A stretch of 64,000 nucleotides of DNA from positions 84,940,871 to 85,004,870 of the forward strand of contig CM066994.1 of NCBI GenBank assembly GCA_033977485.1, in the 5' to 3' direction. Below, piece by piece: positions 20,050 through 31,977 of this stretch. Position 1 is the stretch's first letter. Each line of letters begins with the position of its first letter. Source of the stretch: Hydrangea macrophylla. Lineage: Eukaryota; Streptophyta; Magnoliopsida; Cornales; Hydrangeaceae. A program made the translations under genes and the position numbers. Below the pieces are notes generated by a model. The model saw only the letters and a list, made by a program, of their open reading frames with translations. It was not told where the DNA came from and did not search any database.

Positions 20050-21790
20050 AAGAGTTTAAGTTCATGCTTTGAACATCTATTTCAAAACCCCAATCAAGAA
20101 CTCAAACTCTATTTCAAAACCCAAATCCATTTTCTTCAAGAATGATCCAAAACAGTGAGATGTTCAGATTCAAAGATTTGTTTTGAATTAAATACTTGAG
20201 TTATGATGATGAAACCACTTGGAAAGTCTTCCTAAGACATCATAGTTTGTCTCCAATATTTCCCATCAATTATAGAGATGTGAAAGTATTATTTTCGGAT
20301 TTAAGAAGTTCATATTCATAATCCGCCTCTGTTCTCACAGAATGTTTACCTGACTTCTTGCACTTATTCTGGATGTTTTCGTCACTATACATATATCTTT
20401 TCTTTTTTTTTTTTTATTTATGAAACTTGGGTGTCTTAGGAAACTTTTGGTATATAATGGGTCATCATAAACGATTTCTTTGATTTATGAAAAATCATAC
20501 AAAATCAGTCAACAGTGCAGTTTTTATTTCTGAGTCATGTGTACATTCTGATTTATTTCTTTTAATCTGTGATAGCTATTGAGGTTTGGCTTTTTGGGTT
20601 GTTTTCTAGACACAATGAGGATGATCTATGATTTTTCTCACATTTTTCTAGGCATGTTTGACCTCCCATTATGATGCTACAAAGTAATGCATACAGTCTG
20701 TCCACTATTCACAGCATGTCATTTTTTTGACTTTCACACTTTGATGCAACACTCTCTTGTATCTAGATGAACCCATATCCCATAAACATGTTCTTTACCA
20801 CTTTTAGCATGCTATATCATATCATGTATCATCTATCCTCTCATGTATCATACTCCCATAGGTTCTTGAGTTTGGTTTCCAAATAAAACCATGTTTTGCA
20901 AATACTTGGGAAGTTCTTGAAATGAGTTAGGAATTGATATTCCAAGTGGTTAGAATATTCATCCAAGTTCTGGAAGTATACTTTCAAAACCCCCATTTCA
21001 AAACCCCCCTCTTAAACCCCTCATTTTGATTTCAAGAAATAAACCTTGTTTTTCTCAAAACCCTAAAAAACAGTGAGTTATTTAACTTCAAGGAATTATT
21101 TTGAGTTCAATACTCAATGTATAAATGAAAGACCACTTAGAAAGTCTTTCTAACTCATTATAGAACATCCATGATTTTTGGCTTGACTTGGAAATACTTG
21201 AAAATGGTCCATTTGGACCCAAACATTCCTTCTAGACATTCTGCCTCTGGTGTCACAGCAGCTAGGTCCAATTCCAACCCCTTTTTCAGAAAACCTTTCC
21301 AAACGAGGTGGTCCTAACTTATTTTTCCCTTAAACTTCAATGTATTAGGGAACTGTCTGTATAAAATGGGCCTCTAGATCATTCGTTTTCTGTTTCTAAG
21401 ATTTTTCAACATTTCAGTCGACGGTACGGACTCTGTTTCTGAGTGACCTCTGTTGTTCATATGATTTCTCTCAATCTGTGATAGTTATTAAAGATTGGCT
21501 TTTTGGGTTGTGTTCTAGACACAATAAGGAAGATCTCCATATAAAACCATGCACTGAAAACATTCCTAACCCCTCTTTGTAATTTTCAAAAGATCTAGTT
21601 ACTGTTCTGTCCACTATTCACAGCAAGCACATTTTAACTTTCATTCTCTGATTTGATGCTTATATGCATTCCAAATTAGTTCATATCTTAGGAAGTAATT
21701 CATACTACATTTGTACATATCCCATATTGATTTCTACATTTATTCATACACATTCTAGACTTCTAAGTCATTCTAGGAATCCATGAACAC
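20050..21790 (+). repeat. Old ~0.9 kb tandem duplication inside Tat-B LTR
   Basis: Landmarks recur in order about 910 bp apart: cttggaaagtctt/cttagaaagtctt, ggctttttgggttgt (20589 and 21498), gtccactattcacagca (20699 and 21613). The copies are strongly diverged, so the duplication predates this element and is a stable part of the family. Confidence 0.7.
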
Positions 21791-22546
21791 AAGGCACACT
21801 ACAACCTTAGCACATTCTAGATGCTTACATTACATTCATGCAAGATTTGGGGTTTTTGTAACTCCTAATCGAAGAAGATTATAAGGAATGAATTTGATCA
21901 CACGTTCATGCTTCCCCTCAATCTAATCATCCTTTCTCATCCGTCCCGGGGATTGAGAGATCTTCTTTTCTCAAAGAATAACATGCATCATACTAGCTTG
22001 CTAAGCATATTTTGATTTCTTTGATTATTTGTTTCAATAACAATTCATGCCCCCCCCTTTAGATTAGGAAGTCTTGATTATTTGATACATGATTAGATGA
22101 TTTTTCCTAGGTTTATTTGTGTGATCTTTCACTTTATATTGTATGATATTTGACTTAGATCTTATGAATGATATCTTATCTTTTGATTTTCAATTTCAAG
22201 TTTCTTATGTGATGTAATATACTATCATAATATTAATTGTCGAACCAAACATAGTAAAAGATGATTATTTGGATGCTAATTGAGGCCCGTCGAAAGACGG
22301 GGCGAGTTGAGGGTGTTTTAGTCGTGACAAAGGCTCCTTCCTCTCTCGTACCAAAACCCCGAACCAAGTTATGAAGGGCCGGTGCCCTTTATCCATTTGG
22401 GTGAGTCAAATTAGGTTTCTTGGTTCCTTAAAAACCAAGTGGCGACTCTGTATCTGTTTTCAACAGACCAATTTCTTTCTTTAATCCAAATCAAATTTCC
22501 AACAAAAACAAACGAAGTGGATGAGCGATTCCGTGTGTCCAGAATC

Positions 22547-22565
22547 TGGCGACTCTGCTGGGGAT
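22547..22565 (+). other. Primer-binding site of Tat-B, tRNA-Arg type
   Basis: TGGCGACTCTGCTGGGGAT lies five bases after the LTR CA. It pairs with the 3' end of plant tRNA-Arg(ACG) over 19 bases with two changes, then diverges. Contrast with the 51-base match in Tat-A. Confidence 0.75.
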
Positions 22566-24164
22566 TTTTATTTTAAAACAAAATAATACAGAGGTTCGAC
22601 TCATAAGAAGCATCCTTAAAATCATCTTTTTACTGTGTTTGGTTCACCGCATTGCACTCTTGCATTTCCCCCCTCCGACTGTGTCTGAAACGCGGCGCTG
22701 ACATTGTTCAGGTCTTGCTGTGCCAGGGCACAAGTCACCGTTGATACTGTACCTTCCAAGGTATATCAAAAAGAGTAAACACTTCCGTACTGTCTCTCTG
22801 ACGGTATATTGGAACTCTCGTCAACGGACCCTCTTTGACTAAACCCTGCCTTTGCATATAGATTCCTGTAGAGCCTTTCATAGGGCTGTTGATTTATCTT
22901 TTCAGATAGGACAATATGATATAACTACTGTATGCCCTGGTGGGATTACTTGCGCGGTGTAGACACTTATGTGGCATAGAACAGAACCTCTTTCTTATGA
23001 TTCCCAAGGCAATTACTCACATGTGATCACATTGAGTTGACCTGCCTAGGCACCATGACAAGGATGTCTGCTCCATGCTCACAAAGATATACACCGCAAA
23101 CCTTGTTTGTTGGTCCTAAGACATAGGAGTATGAAAACTCACTAGACAGTATGATCACCATCATCACCTGTTCCCGTCATATATCCCTATTTCTTCCAGA
23201 AACTCTGCCCAACTCATCAGGATATCCCTGTTTTCCTAGAAACTCTGTACGAATCACCCAGATTTCCTAGAAATCCCTATTTTCCCCCAAATTACCCAGA
23301 AATCTCAGTTTCTTCCAAAAATCCCGATATACTTGTGTCCCCCAGATACCCTGTTCGAATTACCCAAATCTTCCTGCTTCTCCCAGAAATCCTATTCGAA
23401 CTCCCCAGGTATCCTTGTTACACCCAAAATCCCAGAAAATCCATGTTTCTCCTAAAACTCTACCCAAGCTTCTCATAAATCAAAATTTCCTAGAAATACC
23501 CAAGGTACTTGTTTCTCCCAGAAACTCTGCCCAAATCACCCAGAAACGCCCAGATATACTATCCATATTTCTCAGAAATACCCAAAATACCAGTTTCTCC
23601 TAGAAGCTCAGTCCAAATCAACCAAAAATCCCTATTTCTCCCAGAAACTCTATCCAAAATTCCCGAAATATCCCATAATTCCCTGTTGTCCCTTGGTGAT
23701 CATACTGGAAAGAAAGGTTAGCACACTCTATATGGTTAGGACCTTACTTACTTAACTGCTATATGTTAGAAGTAGGGGCATCATATAGATTAGGGCCTGC
23801 ATCCGCATGCTTGTCTCATGTGCATACACAATTCATGTCAGTTCGTTTGCACGCACGTCTTGTCAGTCTCACATGTGTCAGTCTCTATACATCAAATGCA
23901 TACTTATCATCATTCCTACCCATCTCAATCGTTGTACAGAAGTCGTATACTTACTGTAACCGTCCTCGGTTTGCATCGTTAAATCCTTCAAAACTCTGAT
24001 CATCTCTTCCTGATAGGAGTCCATAAGAAGTGTTTCGCGCATCTGCTAATTTGGACTTTTACTTCTATTTGTAGAAAACCGTAGCCCCGGGTAAGGACAC
24101 TGTTGTACCTTCCCAAATTTATTATCTTGATCACGGGCTAGCACAGACCATCATCGATCCACCA
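22566..24164 (+). other. Tat-B leader, no gene; degenerate repeats
   Basis: Non-coding region between PBS and gag remnant. 23185-23690 is a degenerate tandem array of units like cccagaaactctgcccaaatcacccagaaat, about 45-55 bp apart. The frames found there (23415-23721) are by-products of the repeat. Confidence 0.6.
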
Positions 24165-24758
24165 ATGGCCTATAAAGCTCTGGAAGAGAAAGTGAACAAG
24201 CTACAAACCACGGTTAAGCAGTTGAGTTTAAGGGTTAGTCGATTTGATAAAATGGCACGGAGCATTAGCAAAGAGCTGCTTGAAATGGGGACCAGAATAG
24301 AGGATGCCATCATAGAAGAAAAGTTCAAGAAGGATGAACCCCAACACCAGTCCAAGAGGCCTAAATACCCCCGACACTCTCCGGGTGTCAACACCCTGTG
24401 CAGCCAACCCATGGCATACCCTCATCGGCCATACCAATCCTCTAACCAAACCACTAGTTGCCCTTACCAGAAAAAGCAACCCCGTACCTTTGCCAAACTA
24501 GATATCTCCCCCTCCATAGCCTTAGGCTGTCTGCTAAAAAAGGGACACCTCCAACTCCTTCAGCCTCGTGCCGATCCTCCACCACCTAATTGTGACCTGT
24601 CCAAACGATGTGCCTACCACCAAGGCCCGGGCCATGACACCGATCAGTGCGCATACGTCTCCGCCATGATATCTAGGACCTCATCGACCAAAACATCATT
24701 GAGCCACCACCCATTCAACCCCATGTCACCTAAGCCCCTGGCTTACCTATTCGAATGA
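24165..24758 (+). pseudogene. gag: Truncated gag of Tat-B
   Basis: About 197 codons. Residues 25-50 match the end of the Tat gag capsid (GTRIEDAI, also present in Tat-A gag at 34445). It continues with the KRPKY.R basic part, a LLKKGHLQLLQPRADP motif, and a CCHC-like knuckle (CAYHQGPGHDTDQC) near residues 150-163. The capsid N-terminus is missing and replaced by MAYKALEEKVNKLQTT, which looks like a coiled coil. The frame is open, so a small RNA-binding protein could still be made, but it cannot form a capsid by itself. Confidence 0.7.
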
Positions 24759-25403
24759 TCCCCTTCGCTGAGGCCCATGAATGTTGAACCTGTGTCGGTG
24801 AAGTGATGGTGTTTGGGACTCTTGCTAGAAAACCAAATGAAGATGCTCTTTAAAAAAAAAAGAAATAAAAAGAATAAGTGAGTCACTGTGACATTCCATT
24901 TGAGACTGGGTCGAGTCTAGTCGAGTCTGTTGTATGTTTTGTCTATTTTAAGTTTAGTCTTGTGGTCGAGTCTATCTGTCATCGAGTTGTTAATGAGTCT
25001 GTAATCCTTCTCTACTGATGGAATGAAGTCTCATTTTGCCTAATCTGATGTGCCTAGTCATAGATGCATGAATCGCTGAACTAAAGTGTCACTTTTCAAA
25101 TTACCATGGATATTACTGTGCTAAAAAAATAAATTTTTTTACTCAAACAAAAAAATCCTGAAAGGTCAAAGTCAATTTTGCGCTGACACCGATGAAGAGC
25201 CGAGAATTGAATAGTCTTACTTTAAGAATTCAAAGATGCTTTTGCTCAAATCTCGAAAAGACATACTTGGAACTGATTTGGGGCTTGCCCAACATCCTTT
25301 TCAACCATTTTAAAGCCTTGGGCCCAACCCAATTGATAGCCATGCGAACCTGTGCGGACTTGGTCCTTGATGGTAGCCAAACGTTCAGTGAGTTTCATCT
25401 CCA

Positions 25404-25447
<44 letters not shown>

Positions 25448-27040
25448 CGCTAGGTTGAAAACCTGAAAGGGCACCTAGGCAAAAGTTAGAGCTGAAAAAG
25501 GTGTTGATTTCCAAGATCCGACCTTAGCCAGTCAAAATGATGGGGAAAATGAAAGAAAAAATTTGGTGATACAGAGAATTGTACACTTCAAGGTACGTCA
25601 TAAGAACATGCCTAGATCACATTTCAAAAGGCTCGGAACGACCACAAAAAATTCTGAGAACTGATATGCACATTCTGGAATTCTGAAATTATAATCAAAA
25701 GATCTCATAAGAATCAACTATGTGAAAAGGAAAATTGACTGGCTAGGCGAAAGTGAAAAGGATCAATCCTCAAAACAAAAGAAAAAGAAAAAGAAAAAGA
25801 AAAGAAAAGAAAAGAAAGGGAGATGGAAACTGAATCCTCCTCTTCAAGCCTACCATAAGTAACCCAAGTTTGAACTTCTTTGACGATTGGTTTAAAAAAC
25901 CCTCATACCTCAAACCCCTTCTTTCAAGACCTTGCCTTGAACTACACTCGACCTGATTCCCACTCGGGGATACATAGGCAACCACATCAGTTCGGTCGCT
26001 CCACCCATAAAAATAGCCCAATTTCTTTCAAGCTTCGGCCCGAACTACGTTGGACCTGATCCCCACTTGGGGGTACGTAGGCAGACTTTTCAAAAAAAGA
26101 AAAAGAAGGATGGCTCGCTAGGTCGAAAATCCGAAAGGACGCCTAGGAAAAAATTAGAGCTAAATCCAAAGTAAGCAATAACAAAAGAGAGAAAAGAGCT
26201 CGTTAGGTCACCTCACTGGTGCCTAGGCAAAAGTTATGAGCATTTGAGAGATTAAAGTCACGGTCCTTGCCTCAAGCCAGAAATCACCTTCCACACTAGG
26301 GGCAAACTATGGCTACTCGCCTCGTTTGCCTAAATTTTACTATCTACCCTTCATACAAGGGGCAAACTTCGGTCACCTACCTCGTTTGCCCAAAACCTCC
26401 AATGAACCTTCCTCCAAACTAGGGGCAAATTTCGGTCATTTACCTCATTTGCCTACCGATCCCACTTCATGCCCTTCAAACTAGGGGCAAACTTCGTTTG
26501 CCACCCGATCCCTATACACCAATGGTAAGCCTTCAAGTCACAAACATTGTCTTGAACAGATGGAAATGGAGCATCTTTTATTCAATAAGCTAAGGCACTA
26601 ATTCAAAGCACATCTTAGGAGAAGCAAGGAAATTGATTAGATTAGTAGGGAGGAATTTTCAAAAATAAGATTCACCATCAAAGTGATGCCACGTTAAGGT
26701 GAGAAGTAAACACAAAAGAGAAATGGTACATCATTTATGACAAGAGCACATTAAGTTTTGGCAAGTCGAGCTTGTTTCATTTCAGTGTCGAATGTGTCGT
26801 CCTCGTGTGTTGATGTCTGTTAGTCGTCAAGTCTGTCGTAGTCTCAAATAAGTGAGTTGATAGTGACTAATAATGAATTTTCTAAATAAAGTTATAAATT
26901 TTTTTTAGGAGTGTTCCAAGGACAATGCAAGCAGGAGTACCAAACACGATTACTGCACCAGTCAAGGCGTCAGCATGAGAAGCGTCCAAACTTGGGGAAA
27001 ATTTCATCCCTTTCCAAACCGCCAAAAGTTAACCATCATC
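24759..27040 (+). other. Tat-B non-coding region with RNA-like motifs
   Basis: No gene. Holds a run of 37 A (25408-25444), three copies of a gctcgctaggt...acctaggcaaaagtta.agc hairpin motif (25445, 26112, 26199), two copies of a gaactacg...tacgtaggca motif (25938-26083), and four copies of an aggggcaaac motif (26298-26490) that equals the core of the polypurine tract. The frames at 25192-25458 and 25770-26021 depend on homopolymer runs. Confidence 0.6.
25938..26083 (+). repeat. Two copies of the GAACTACG...TACGTAGGCA motif (Tat-B)
   Basis: At 25938-25980 and 26041-26083. Each is about 42 bp with a fixed start gaactac, a central cctgat.cc and an end ggg-tac-taggca. ACTACGT and its reverse complement face each other, so the RNA could form a stem. 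Matching copies are at 29068, 40238, 40346 and 47020. Confidence 0.7.
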
Positions 27041-27044
27041 TTTT

Positions 27045-27550
27045 AGCAACATAAGTCCATGAGTGGCTGTTGATCTTTCATCTTTCTTCATGCAACATAA
27101 GTCCATGACTGGCTGTTGATGATCTTCCTTTCTCCTAGCAACATAAGTCCATGAGTGGCTGTTGATCTTTCATCTTTCTTCATGCAACATAAGTCCACGA
27201 ATGGCTGTTGACGATCTTCCTTCATCCTAGCAACATAAGTCCATGAGTGGCTGTTGATCTTTCATCTTTCTTCATGCAACATAAGTCAATGAATGGCTGT
27301 TGATGATCTTCCTTTCTCCTAGCAACATAAGTCCATGAGTGGCTGTTGATCTTTCATCTTTCTTCATACAACATGAGTCCACGAATGGCTGTTGACAATC
27401 TTCCTTCATCCTAGCAACATAAGTCCATAAGTGGTTGTTGATTGTCTTCCTTCGCTCATGCAACATAAGTCCATGAGTGGCTGTTGATGATATTCTTTCA
27501 TCCTAGCAACATAAGTCCATAAGTTGCTATTGATTATCACCCTCCATCAG
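27045..27550 (+). repeat. 46 bp tandem repeat (about 11 copies)
   Basis: Units start gcaacataagtccatgagtgg and alternate between two types (ending ctttcttcat or cctttctccta), giving a 92 bp higher-order dimer. Internal to Tat-B. Satellite-like arrays in the 3' region are common in Tat elements. Confidence 0.9.
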
Positions 27551-27649
27551 TGTCAAACCACCACAAATCATCTCTGTCACAAACAAAATGATACCTTGAC
27601 TCCCATTTAATGGACGTATTTCCTTCTTCCTAGCAGAGTACATTATCCT

Positions 27650-28410
27650 TTAGCTCCCGAAGGCCCTAACCGGCTCTTTTGGATTGAGCATTATAGAATC
27701 TGACCAACCACGAAAAATTCAGAGATGAATCCTGGTTCTAGGTCAAGAATTGAAGAGAGATTCTCAGAGAGTCCATCAGCTCCCTAAGGCCCTAACCGGC
27801 TCTTTTGATTGAGCATTACAAAATCTGACCAACCACGAGAGATTCAGAGATGGATCCTGGTTCTAGGTCAAGAATTGAAGAGAGATTCTCAGAGAGTCCA
27901 TCAGCTCCCGAAGGCCCTAACCGGTTCTTTTGGATTGAGCATTGCAGAATCTGACCAACCACGAGAGATTCAGAGATGGATCCTGGTTCTAGGTCAAGAA
28001 TTGAAGAGAGATTCTCAGAGAGTCCATCAGCTCCCGAAGGCCCTAACCGGTTCTTTTGGATTGAGCATTGCAGAATCTGACCAACCACGAGAGATTCAGA
28101 GATGGATCCTGGTTCTAGGTCAAGAATTGAAGAGAGATTCTCAGAGAGTCCATCAGCTCCTGAAGGCCCTAACCGGCTCTTTTGGATTGAGCATTACAAA
28201 ATCTGTCCAACCACGAGAGATTCAGAGATGGATCTTGGTTTTAGGTCAAGAATTGAAGAGAGATTCTCAGAGAGTCCATCAGCTCCTGAAGGCCCTAACC
28301 GGCTCTTTTAGATTAAGCATTACAAAATCTGACCAACCACGAGAGATTCAGAGATGGATCCTGGTTCTAGGTCAAGAATTGAAGAAAGATTTTCAGAGAG
28401 TCCCCTACCA
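27650..28410 (+). repeat. 126 bp tandem repeat (six copies)
   Basis: Units run from tcagctcc.gaaggccctaa to gagagattctcagagagtcca, highly alike. Because 126 is a multiple of three, long frames stay open on both strands (27809-28420 plus, 27816-28088 minus), but these only mirror the repeat. Confidence 0.92.
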
Positions 28411-29260
28411 TCCCCAGTAGAAGACAATAGAACTCCGAACTGATTCTCCAAACTTGTCATCATAAGGATCGGCCAACGTTTGAAAACATCACCCGCAGTC
28501 AAATCACCCCGATTCCCAGGGCAAGCACTGTCTATTCACAATTCAAGGATCCGTGTCCACTGATTATCATGAGATTTCTCACCTATCAGTCATTATGAGT
28601 TTCCTCACTTATCGTGAGCTTCTTCGCTTCGGTTATCTCACCTGTCAATTATCGTGAGCTACCCCACTTATTATGAGCCTCCTTACTTTGGTTATTATAA
28701 AACTGTCGGTTATCATGAACTCCCTCACCTATGGGTTATCCTTAGTTGTCATCCTCAAAGACCCCACATCCGATCCCATTCGCTTGTAAAGCACACTTCC
28801 CGTAATTTGAGAAGTTTGCCCCGAAACCCAGAGTCTTTTCAGACCGTGGTCGGCCACTGCATCATAGTCAGAAGCACTAGCACAACACAAGTCCACTCGG
28901 AATGGCACATACCCCATAGCACCTGCTCATACTAGGGTCATAACACTAGACATGATAGGATTCACAACACAATTCATATCATATCCATGCATTGCATACC
29001 ATCCTCATAGCATAGCATCCGCTTGGTTGTTGTGTATGTACATGTGTGATTCATTCCTTTATGCCCCGAACTACGTCCTGGTCTGATTCCCCTTGGGATA
29101 CAAAGGCAGCTCACGCAGAGCACGAACAACACTAGCCTCAGCATCATTGCATCTTTTGCAATGCTTTTTTTTTATCCTAAATCTATAGCCTCCAAAAGAC
29201 TTGTCTCTTCAAAAGCTTTGGCACTCGATTGCGACATGCGTTGCCTCGCAAGTTCATGCC
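28411..29260 (+). other. Tat-B 3' non-coding end
   Basis: No gene. Contains a short series of tatcgtgag/ttatcatgag repeats (28565-28735) and, near its end, one gaactacgt...aaaggca motif (29068-29108) placed 153 bp before the polypurine tract, as in Tat-A. Confidence 0.55.
29068..29108 (+). repeat. Pre-PPT copy of the GAACTACGT motif (Tat-B)
   Basis: Same motif as at 25938, here 41 bp (gaactacgtcctggtctgattcc then ggataca.aggca). It lies 153 bases upstream of the PPT. The Tat-A copy lies 154 bases upstream of its PPT. Confidence 0.7.
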
Positions 29261-29274
29261 AAAGAGGGGCAAAC
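29261..29274 (+). other. Polypurine tract of Tat-B
   Basis: AAAGAGGGGCAAAC directly before the 3' LTR TG. Same sequence, apart from its first bases, as Tat-A at 47214-47227. Confidence 0.85.
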
Positions 29275-31977
29275 TGTAGACACCCCATTTTTTTGACTAT
29301 CAGATTTAGGAGACCCATTGCTTGGTGGTTCACAATGATCGAAAAAGACTCAAAAGGACTCCTGGAAGTTAGTTCTATTTCTCAAAATGCTCAGAATGAC
29401 CAAAATGCTGCTGAAAGCCCAAAAACTCCCAGATTTAGACCAAAAGTTCTGAAAACATGCTATGTCATAAGAAAAGTAAGAAAATGAGTTTTCAAGAAAA
29501 ATCAGATGAAATCGTCAGCTCCCAGAGACCCCCGAAAGTCCCGGAAGTTCTCAGAAAGTCCCCGTTGATCGGTTTGACCAAGGTTTGCCCAGGTTTGACC
29601 AAGGTTTGACCAAGTTTGACTGAAATCGTCCAAATTCACCGAGATCATTCTAGATCACGTGGAAATTATTAAAATGAGTTTTAAAAGAAGATCGCACGAA
29701 AACGTCATCTCTTGGGAACTCCCGGAGATTTCCAGAACTTCCTGGGAATCCCAGGTTTGACCAGTTTGACCATAATTTGACTTTAAAACCGGGGCACCAT
29801 AATAATTTTCAAATATTTTCATGGATACTAGAGGTCAATAGCTTTCCAATGGTATATCGCACATAATTTCTGGATTTAAAACGAATTTATTATGAATTTT
29901 CAAAGGTGAAAAAAGGCGATCAAATCGGCTTTTATCGCGAATACCGCAAAACTTTTCAAAGTGACCTATCCCCAAACTATTTTTTATGTAAAGTAGACTC
30001 CATTACCTTTCCAACGATATATCACAACCTCAATTTGGAGTTCGTATGCATTTTCTGTGAATTTCGGACGAAATAGGGCCTTTTCGCGAATACCGGAACC
30101 TCTGGGGGCCTAAACAGCATTATCTGGACGAAGGAAGAGCAGTGCCGCCGGGGCACTGGCCCACTGCCGCCGCGACATAGGCCCAGTGTCGCCGCGGCAC
30201 TCTTCCCCAGAACAGTATATTTTTGGAATTTATTTTGGGGGTCCAATTTGATATATTAGAAATCAAAACGACGTAGTTTTGGTTCCCAGCTTATTTTAGA
30301 CCAATGGGAGACCATTTTAAACTTTTTAAAACTCCATTTACCACCCCTCCTTTTCCTATAAAAGAAGCCATTTACTTCCATTTAGAGGAGAGACATGGAA
30401 GCTTAGAGAGAGCTTAGGAAGAAACTCTAGAAAAATATAGAGAGATAAAGAGAAGAAGTAGTCTTCTTCTTCCATTTTTTCCAATCAAAGTGAGTTCTAA
30501 TCTTGTTTTCCTCCACCATTCTTCTATATACTTCATCATCAATATACCCAATCACCATTCTTGAGCATTCTTGAGTTAGGAAGCTACTTCCATGTCCAAA
30601 TGTCAAAATCTATGAGTAAAACACCAAGCTACAAGTCCAAAATCACATTGATTATCATCTATTGATTGTTATTTACTTGCTTGTTCATATTATGTTCATC
30701 TCTTCTTACCTCATTTCTTTTTTATTTTTTTTATTCACTTACTAGTTCATCATCATCTAGATGATGACATGAAGTTTGAGGTGAGTGAATCCTTATGGAT
30801 AGTAGCTCTTGACCTCAAAAATATGTTTGATAGATGATGATTATAACTTCAATACCTCCAAGGTATCCTTGAAGTTATGTTCAAAATAAAAATGAATCTC
30901 TCCAATAATATTGGGAGTTCTCTGATGATTCAAGGTTGGATGAGGTTCTAAGTGGTCACATGTTCATCTCAAGAGTTTAAGTTCATGCTTTGAACATCTA
31001 TTTCAAAACCCCAATCAAGAACTCAAACTCTATTTCAAAACCCAAATCTATTTTCTTCAAGAATGATCCAAAACAGTGAGCTGTTCAGATTCAAAGATTT
31101 GTTTTGAATTAAATACTTGAGTTATGATGATGAAACCACTTGGAAAGTCTTCCTAAGACATCATAGTTTGTCTCCAATTTTTTCTATCAATTATAGAGAT
31201 GTGAAAGTATTATTTTCAGATTTAAGAATTTCATATTCATAATCTGCCTCTATTTTCATAGAATGTTTACCTGACTTCTTGCACTTATTCTGGATGTTTT
31301 CATCAATGTACATATATCTTTTTTTTTTTTTTTTTATTTATAAAAATTGGGTGTCTTAGGAAACTTTTGGTATATAATGGGTCATCATAAACGAATTCTT
31401 TGATTTATGAAAAATCATACAAAATCAGTCAACAGTGCAACTTTTATTTCTGAGTCATGTGTACATTCTGATTTATTTCTTTTAATCTGTGATAGCTATT
31501 GAGGTTTGGCTTTTTGGGTTGTTTTCTAGACACAATAAGGATGATCTCTGATTTTTCCCACATATTTCTAGGCATGTTTGACCTCCCATTATGATGCTAC
31601 AAAGTAATGCATACAGTCTGTCCACTATTCACAGCATGTCATTTTTTTGACTTTCACACTTTGATGCAACACTCTCTTGTATCTAGATGAACCCATATCC
31701 CATAAACATGTTCTTTACCACTTTTAGCATGCTATATCATATCATGTATCATCTATCCTCTCATGTATCATACTCCCATAGGTTCTTGAGTTTGGTTTCC
31801 AAATAAAACCATGTTTTGCAAATACTTGGGAAGTTCTTGAAATGAGTTAGGAATTGATATTCCAAGTGGTTAGAATATTCATCCAAGTTCTGGAAGTATA
31901 CTTTCAAAACCCCCATTTCAAAACCCCCCTCTTAAACCCCTCATTTTGATTTCAAGAAATAAACCTTGTTTTTCTCA
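29275..31977 (+). repeat. Tat-B 3' LTR, truncated (2.7 kb of 4.2 kb)
   Basis: Follows 18364-21057 of the 5' copy (TATAAAAG at 30357) and stops abruptly in tttttctca, where the last part of the Tat-A LTR takes over. The final ~1.48 kb is absent. Confidence 0.9.

Larger units (their letters stand above)
18364..22541 (+). repeat. Tat-B 5' LTR (4178 bp)
   Basis: Starts TGTAGACACCCC and ends GTGTGTCCA just before the PBS. U3 carries short cccggaagttct and ggtttgaccaa repeats (18600-18860), a GC-rich block at 19203-19282 (gtgccgccgcggcac repeats) and a TATAAAAG box at 19436. A donor-like AAA/GTGAGT follows the leader at 19568. The distal half contains an old internal tandem duplication. The part before the end (22260-22540) has clustered gcgactctg and ccaagt motifs. 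No gene. Confidence 0.9.
18364..31977 (+). mobile_element. Non-autonomous Tat-type retrotransposon Tat-B
   Basis: LTR pair (18364-22541 and 29275-31977) around a 6.7 kb internal region with a tRNA-Arg-type PBS, a truncated gag, no pol, many tandem repeats, and a polypurine tract identical to that of Tat-A (aaagaggggcaaac). It lacks protease, RT and integrase, so it must have moved with enzymes from another element, possibly Tat-A-like, with which it shares ends and RNA motifs. Its 3' LTR lost the last ~1.5 kb in a deletion that also removed part of the host LTR. LTR copies differ at roughly 4-5% of sites by eye, so it is much older than Tk1. Confidence 0.88.

Noticed and set aside
25408..25444. 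Run of 37 A as a retroposed gene tail
   Set aside because: No gene-like sequence or target duplication upstream. The same motif follows A-rich sequence at 26083-26112, so it belongs to the Tat-B internal repeat.
27809..28420. Long open frames on both strands over a repetitive protein
   Set aside because: The 126 bp unit is a multiple of three, so any stop-free unit stays open. Both strands are open alike and there is no recognised domain.
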